A stretch of DNA of 38,611 bases from Methylotenera sp. (GTDB lineage Bacteria > Pseudomonadota > Gammaproteobacteria > Burkholderiales > Methylophilaceae). Each line of letters begins with the position of its first letter. The stretch's first letter is position 1. The notes beneath the pieces were generated by a model. The model saw only the letters and a program-made list of their open reading frames with translations, did not search any database and had not been told where the DNA came from. The position numbers and the translations under genes were made by a program. The DNA is taken from assembly GCA_021732405.1 (NCBI GenBank), contig JAKFVB010000012.1:1-38611 (forward strand), given 5' to 3'. Positions 34,460 through 38,611 of the stretch are shown here, piece after piece.

Positions 34460-35401
34460 ATGGCAATTCAGTGGTATCCCGGGCATATGACCCAAGCCCG
34501 CAAAAAAGCGGAAGAAACCATGGAATTTACCGACATGGTGATTGAGGTTTTAGATGCACGCGTGCCTGAAGCTTCGCATAATCCTGTGATTAACGAAATG
34601 CGTTTATTTCGCCAACGGCCTAACTTAAAAATTCTCAACAAGGCCGATTTAGCAGACCCTAAAGCCACTGAAGCTTGGCTGAACTATTTTAACAATTTAC
34701 CCAATACCAAAGCGGTTGCCTTGAGTTGCAAAAAAGCGGGCGATGCCAAAAAAATCGTAGCCCATTGCCGCAAACTCACGCCGCACCGTGGCACCCATTT
34801 AAAACCTTTACGCGCTTTAATTATGGGCATTCCAAACGTGGGGAAATCCACATTGATGAATGCCCTGCTGAATCGCCGTGTGGCAAAAGTGGGCGATGAA
34901 CCAGCCGTAACCAAAAACCAGCAACGCTTTGAGCTAGATGCGACATTTAGTATCACCGATACACCCGGCATGATGTGGCCAAAAATTTCTTATGAATCAG
35001 ACGGTTATATGCTGGCAGCCAGCCATGCCATTGGTCGTAACGCGGTGATTGATGAAGATGTGGCGGTTTTTCTGGCGGATAATTTACTCAAAACCTACCC
35101 CGATTTAATCAACATCCGCTATAAATTAGATGCAATGAAAATCGATGTGTTAACAATTGACGGTGTTGATTTACTAGAAGCGATTGCCAAACGCCGCAGC
35201 TATAAACGTCATGATGGATTGTGGGATATGGAAAAAACGGCGGTGGCTTTTTTGACTGATTACCGCAGTGGCGCCATTGGTCGCGTTAGCCTAGAAACGC
35301 CATTAAGCCGCCAATTGATGATACAAGCAAACTTGCCCGTTGTTATTGAAAATATTGAAGCTGAACCAGCGCCTGAAACTTTAGTAGACGACCTAAGTTA
35401 G
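34460..35401 (+). CDS. rbgA: Ribosome biogenesis GTPase RbgA/YlqF
   Basis: The 313-residue protein is a circularly permuted GTPase: the base-recognition motif N60-K-A-D63 comes before the P-loop GIPNVGKST (123-131), and DTPG (167-170) follows. The N-terminal MAIQWYPGHM is the family hallmark. A C-terminal domain of about 110 residues completes the usual RbgA layout. In Bacillus RbgA is needed for late assembly of the 50S subunit; the proteobacterial counterparts are less studied. AAGG six bases before the ATG fixes the start. It is a single gene, with the long hairpin in its 5' region and the KdpDE-type operon beyond. Confidence 0.94.
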   Translation: MAIQWYPGHMTQARKKAEETMEFTDMVIEVLDARVPEASHNPVINEMRLFRQRPNLKILNKADLADPKATEAWLNYFNNLPNTKAVALSCKKAGDAKKIVAHCRKLTPHRGTHLKPLRALIMGIPNVGKSTLMNALLNRRVAKVGDEPAVTKNQQRFELDATFSITDTPGMMWPKISYESDGYMLAASHAIGRNAVIDEDVAVFLADNLLKTYPDLINIRYKLDAMKIDVLTIDGVDLLEAIAKRRSYKRHDGLWDMEKTAVAFLTDYRSGAIGRVSLETPLSRQLMIQANLPVVIENIEAEPAPETLVDDLS

Positions 35402-35422
35402 CAAAAAATAATAAAATTCGCT

Positions 35423-35456
35423 TGTTTATGCGATTGATATACGCAACCCGTACACT
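35423..35456 (+). promoter_or_regulatory. Probable KdpE-type operator and promoter of the kinase operon
   Basis: The 22-bp element TGTTTATGCGATTGATATACGC (35423-35444; given as TGTTTATGCG then ATTGATATACGC) recurs exactly upstream of kup. Inside it TATGCG and TATACG are direct repeats 11 bp apart, the layout bound by OmpR/PhoB/KdpE-family dimers. TACACT at 35451-35456 is a possible -10 box; no -35 box is present and the element takes its place, as at PhoB-activated promoters. Confidence 0.65.
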
Positions 35457-35487
35457 CTGATTGTGCCTCAATTAGAAAGCATTTAGC

Positions 35488-36987
35488 ATGCAAAAACAGA
35501 TTCTGCCCTTGCTCTGCATATCAGTTTTACTAATGCTTGTGACCGTCGTCAATTATCATTTCTTTAGCGCTTTAAGTATTACTGGCGTTACCCTAATGAA
35601 TCTATTAGTAGTAGTTATAGCCGCGTATTGCTGCGATTTTTTGGTGGCCGCAACAACAGCTTTTTTAGCATTTTTAAGTATTAACTATTTCTTTATTGAG
35701 CCACGCTACACCTTTGAAGTAGCGCATCTGCAATCTTGGGTTGTTTTAGGCTGTTTTTTAATCGTGTCTATTGTCATTAGCTCGCTTGTTAAGCAATTAA
35801 AATATCAAACCGAGCAATCATTAATCGCCAAACAGCACGCTCAATTCGCCAGAGCTTTAGCCGAAAAATTAGCACTTGCCACCGACGTGCAGCAATTATT
35901 GCAAGACACTTGCGGTTTGTTACAAGCAGAATTTAATCTCCCATTTTGTATTGCCAGCTTTAAAGATAACCAATACGCACTTAGCGTGACCGATTTTACA
36001 ATGCCCGATATACGCCTATTTGAATGGGTATCTGCTAATGGCAAAGCAATTAGCCCTTACACCGATTATTGGACTGAGTCGATTACCCATACTAAGCAAT
36101 GGTTAATTCCTTTTAGCCGCGTACCGAGTACGGACCCCATTTTGGTAATAGATAAAATTAACGATGAAGATACGGCAGAAAAATTTTCAGCAATAAAATC
36201 CTGTGTAGACCAAGTTTCACAAGCTTATCAACGCCTGATACAAAGCGATAAAGCCAAACAAGCAGAGTTACTGGTGCAAGAAGAAGCGATTCAAAGCGCT
36301 TTGCTGGCGTCTATTTCGCATGACATGCGTACGCCGCTTACCTCCATTTTAGGTGCGGCGACCACATTGCAGCAGCCTCATTTAGCAGCAGAACAAATAC
36401 AGCAATTAATTACATTAATTGCATTGCAAACCCGATATTTAGCCGATACCACTGAAAATATTCTTTCACTGATTCGCTTGGAATCTAACCAAGCTAGCCA
36501 AATTGAGATGGATTGGCAATCTCCTGAAGAGCTCATTGGTATGGCGAATGCCTTGTATCAAAGCCGTGGTGAATCGCTGAATTTAGTCGTTAACATCACA
36601 CAATCTGAGCTGTTAATCACAGGCAATGCCAACTTGCTGGTACAAGCTTTAGTTAATTTGATTGATAATGCTCAACAGGTACACGCGGGCCTTGAGCCTC
36701 TACTGATTGAGGTTGCGCACAACGATGGTTTTATCAACATTAGCATCAATGATAGAGGTTGCGGCTTTGATGCAGATTTCGGTGCGCACAAGATCAAAAA
36801 ATTCACTTCTGGCAACGCTAAAGGATTTGGTTTAGGCTTATCGATTGTGCAAGCAATTGTTAACTTGCACAACGGTATATTGTCATTTAGGCGAAGAGAC
36901 GGCGGCGGTGCATGCGTTATCTTAAGCCTCCCTGCACCAGCAATTATGCAGCCTAGTGAATTGATTGAATGCCTGATAAAAACCTGA
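35488..36987 (+). CDS. KdpD-like sensor histidine kinase lacking the N-terminal KdpD domains
   Basis: The 499-residue kinase starts directly with the four-helix DUF4118 membrane domain (about 8-102), typical of KdpD, followed by a GAF-like region (about 125-245), HisKA with the phospho-acceptor H278 in SISHDMRTP, and an HATPase_c domain with NLIDNA, DRGCGF and GFGLGLS boxes. E. coli KdpD has about 400 further N-terminal residues (KdpD sensor and USP domains), all missing here. The frame begins cleanly, so this is a short form and not a truncation by mutation. It overlaps the response regulator by 19 bp. It probably senses potassium or turgor through the membrane domain. Confidence 0.9.
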   Translation: MQKQILPLLCISVLLMLVTVVNYHFFSALSITGVTLMNLLVVVIAAYCCDFLVAATTAFLAFLSINYFFIEPRYTFEVAHLQSWVVLGCFLIVSIVISSLVKQLKYQTEQSLIAKQHAQFARALAEKLALATDVQQLLQDTCGLLQAEFNLPFCIASFKDNQYALSVTDFTMPDIRLFEWVSANGKAISPYTDYWTESITHTKQWLIPFSRVPSTDPILVIDKINDEDTAEKFSAIKSCVDQVSQAYQRLIQSDKAKQAELLVQEEAIQSALLASISHDMRTPLTSILGAATTLQQPHLAAEQIQQLITLIALQTRYLADTTENILSLIRLESNQASQIEMDWQSPEELIGMANALYQSRGESLNLVVNITQSELLITGNANLLVQALVNLIDNAQQVHAGLEPLLIEVAHNDGFINISINDRGCGFDADFGAHKIKKFTSGNAKGFGLGLSIVQAIVNLHNGILSFRRRDGGGACVILSLPAPAIMQPSELIECLIKT

Positions 36988-37658
36988 TATTAGTGATTGA
37001 GGATGATGCGCAGATTAGTCAGTTTCTGCAATCCAGTCTCAAAGCAAACGGTTACTTAAGTACTTGTGCGCGTTCACTTTTAGAAGGGAAGCAGCTTTTT
37101 TACGCACATAAACCAGCGCTGATTATCTTAGATTTAAATTTACCTGATGGCGATGGTCGGGATTTTATTCGCTATTTGCGCACCCATTCTGATATTCCTA
37201 TTTTAGTACTATCTGCGCGCCAATCAGAGCAAGAAAAAGTCGCTTGTTTTGATTTGGGTGCAGATGATTATTTAGCCAAGCCGTTTGGTGTCAACGAACT
37301 ACTTGCCCGTGTTAAAGTATCTTTAAAACGCACAGCCATGATGTCTCTACGTGATGATATTTTTAAGGTTGAAGACTTAACCATAGACCAAGCCAATACT
37401 CGTGTTTTTCTTAATCAACAACCTGTTCACTTAACACCAATTGAGCTTAAATTATTACTGGTTTTAGTGCAAAAGCCCGGCAAAGTGTTCACGCACAGGC
37501 AATTACTCAGCGCAGTGTGGGGTGCAGAATACGTGGATGACACCCATTATTTACGCATTCATATGGGTAGATTACGCACACGCCTTGAAAAAAACACCGC
37601 TGCGCCGCGTTATATTTTGACTGAAGCGGGCATCGGTTACAGGCTGGCAGCTACCTGA
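36969..37658 (+). CDS. KdpE-like OmpR-family response regulator
   Basis: The 229-residue protein has a receiver domain with E11-D12-D13, phospho-acceptor D55 in LIILDLNLPDGDG and K104 in YLAKPF, and a winged-helix Trans_reg_C domain (about 132-228) with LTPIELKLLLVLVQKPGKVFTHRQLL and VDDTHYLRIHMGRLR, close to KdpE. It should bind tandem direct repeats with 11-bp phasing, such as those at 35428-35443 and 37687-37702. The start ATG lies inside the kinase gene (19-bp overlap), showing coupled expression. No kdpFABC genes are seen; the next gene is kup. Confidence 0.92.
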   Translation: MPDKNLILVIEDDAQISQFLQSSLKANGYLSTCARSLLEGKQLFYAHKPALIILDLNLPDGDGRDFIRYLRTHSDIPILVLSARQSEQEKVACFDLGADDYLAKPFGVNELLARVKVSLKRTAMMSLRDDIFKVEDLTIDQANTRVFLNQQPVHLTPIELKLLLVLVQKPGKVFTHRQLLSAVWGAEYVDDTHYLRIHMGRLRTRLEKNTAAPRYILTEAGIGYRLAAT

Positions 37659-37681
37659 TCATTAACACTATATAACTAGCA

Positions 37682-37703
37682 TGTTTATGCGATTGATATA
37701 CGC
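37682..37703 (+). promoter_or_regulatory. Second copy of the KdpE-type operator, upstream of kup
   Basis: All 22 bases equal those at 35423-35444, and the two preceding bases (GC with one base between) also match. TATGCG and TATACG lie 11 bp apart. The copy starts 23 bp after the response-regulator stop and ends 49 bp before the kup ATG. An AT-rich -10-like stretch (ATTAAA) begins 6 bp after it, the same distance as the -10 in the first copy. Confidence 0.65.
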
Positions 37704-37752
37704 CTATTGATTAAATCACCTTGTCATCATTTTCAAGGGATTCGTAATCATC

Positions 37753-38611
37753 ATGCGCACACACGCACAACCCAGCAATACTCAATCCAACAGCAGCATT
37801 CAATCTAAAAGTGTTGCCGCACTCACACTAGGCGCTATTGGCGTGGTTTATGGCGATATTGGTACTAGCCCACTTTATACTGTAAAAGAAATATTCAGCG
37901 AATCCACTGGTATTGCCCTTACACATGCCAATATCATTGGCGCAATTTCTGCCATATTTTGGGCATTAATGTTGGTGGTGACGCTAAAATATGTAGTCTT
38001 AGTTTTACGTGCAGATAATCGCGGCGAGGGTGGCGTAATGGCCTTATTAGCTCTGGCCATTTCAACCGCCGCCGCTGCACCTTTGCGCAAAAAAATACTA
38101 CTCGCACTGGGCGTATTTGGGGCGGCGCTGTTTTATGGCGATAGCATTCTAACGCCGGCTATTTCAGTGTTATCTGCAGTTGAAGGTTTAGGGCTAATTG
38201 CACCTAGTTTAACTACCTACATTATGCCGATTTCGATTGCCATTTTGATTGCGCTTTTTATGTTTCAAAAGTTTGGTACTGATATGGTGGGCAAGTTTTT
38301 TGGGCCAATTATTATTGTATGGTTTGCCACATTAGGCGCTATAGGTTTATCGCATATTGTGCAAAACTCTGAAATATTACAAGCACTTAACCCATTTTTT
38401 GCCTTTAATTTTTTAGCGGATCGCGGTGCCGGCGTGTTTTTAGCAGTGGGCGCAGTGGTGCTTGCTATTACTGGTGCCGAGGCGCTATATGCGGATATGG
38501 GGCATTTTGGTAAACCTGCTATTCGTATCGCATGGGCGGGCTTAGTATTGCCAGGCTTAGCACTTAATTACCTCGGTCAAGGCGCACTGCTTTTATCAAA
38601 TCCAGCTGCAG
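37753..38611 (+). CDS. kup: Potassium uptake protein Kup, N-terminal part
   Basis: The frame runs from ATG 37753 to the window edge (286 codons, 3' partial; full Kup is about 620-630). After a polar N-terminus of about 25 residues come [21 protein letters not shown] and [16 protein letters not shown], hallmarks of the KUP/HAK family, then several membrane helices and [13 protein letters not shown]. Kup imports potassium with protons at the inner membrane. AAGGGA lies 12 bases before the ATG. The KdpE-like operator 49 bp upstream suggests control by the adjacent two-component system instead of constitutive expression as known for E. coli kup. Confidence 0.95.
   Translation, partial: MRTHAQPSNTQSNSSIQSKSVAALTLGAIGVVYGDIGTSPLYTVKEIFSESTGIALTHANIIGAISAIFWALMLVVTLKYVVLVLRADNRGEGGVMALLALAISTAAAAPLRKKILLALGVFGAALFYGDSILTPAISVLSAVEGLGLIAPSLTTYIMPISIAILIALFMFQKFGTDMVGKFFGPIIIVWFATLGAIGLSHIVQNSEILQALNPFFAFNFLADRGAGVFLAVGAVVLAITGAEALYADMGHFGKPAIRIAWAGLVLPGLALNYLGQGALLLSNPAA

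Noticed and set aside
34285-34545. Open frame of 86 codons upstream of rbgA
   Set aside because: It runs through the perfect hairpin and into rbgA in another frame, has no ribosome-binding site and resembles no protein.

Overview
The window looks like chromosomal DNA from a low-GC betaproteobacterium, most probably a Methylophilaceae methylotroph of the Methylotenera type. This placement is inference: it rests on the AT-rich intergenic DNA, betaproteobacterial gene pairings (pilGHI, DUF3619/DUF3106 beside an ECF sigma factor) and PEP-CTERM proteins. No rRNA, tRNA, CRISPR array, insertion sequence or prophage was seen. Gene density is high and most genes lie in same-strand operons.

Region by region. 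1-1872 (minus) is a twitching/chemosensory operon, pilG-pilH-pilI plus the start of a methyl-accepting chemotaxis protein in the pilJ position. A FIST-domain sensor (2144-3304) and a thiol peroxidase (tpx) follow on the plus strand, each with a clear terminator. 4042-8313 (minus) holds a MazG-like pyrophosphohydrolase, an RlmL-type 23S rRNA methyltransferase, a spermidine-synthase-like protein and an RNase II-family exonuclease. 8514-9970 (plus) is a Fur/Zur-family regulator with a COG0523 (CobW-like) metallochaperone GTPase. 9997-23253 (minus) carries a TonB-like membrane protein, HrpA helicase, penicillin-binding protein 1C, a small DUF4287 protein and a 1938-residue bacterial alpha-2-macroglobulin. 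The last three form an envelope-defence operon.

23318-30850 (minus) is the most unusual part. It contains two tandem units with the same layout: a secreted hydrolase with a signal peptide and a C-terminal RTX/type-I-secretion tail, about 80 bp of similar spacer, a PEP-CTERM surface protein, then a strong terminator. One hydrolase is an ExeM/NucH-like extracellular nuclease, the other a UshA-like 5'-nucleotidase. A motif CCGA-N3-GACTAGT lies upstream of both units. Together they could break extracellular DNA down to nucleosides and phosphate at the cell surface or in the biofilm matrix. The 560-bp gap beyond holds a possible small RNA and a small ORF.

32190-34235 (plus) is a five-gene ECF sigma factor operon with a hendecad-repeat periplasmic protein, DUF3619, a 71-residue exported protein and DUF3106. 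RbgA/YlqF GTPase follows, preceded by a 19-bp perfect hairpin. The window ends with a KdpD/KdpE-like two-component system and the start of the Kup potassium transporter. An identical 22-bp element with an 11-bp-phased direct repeat sits in front of both the kinase operon and kup, which suggests that KdpE controls Kup and itself.
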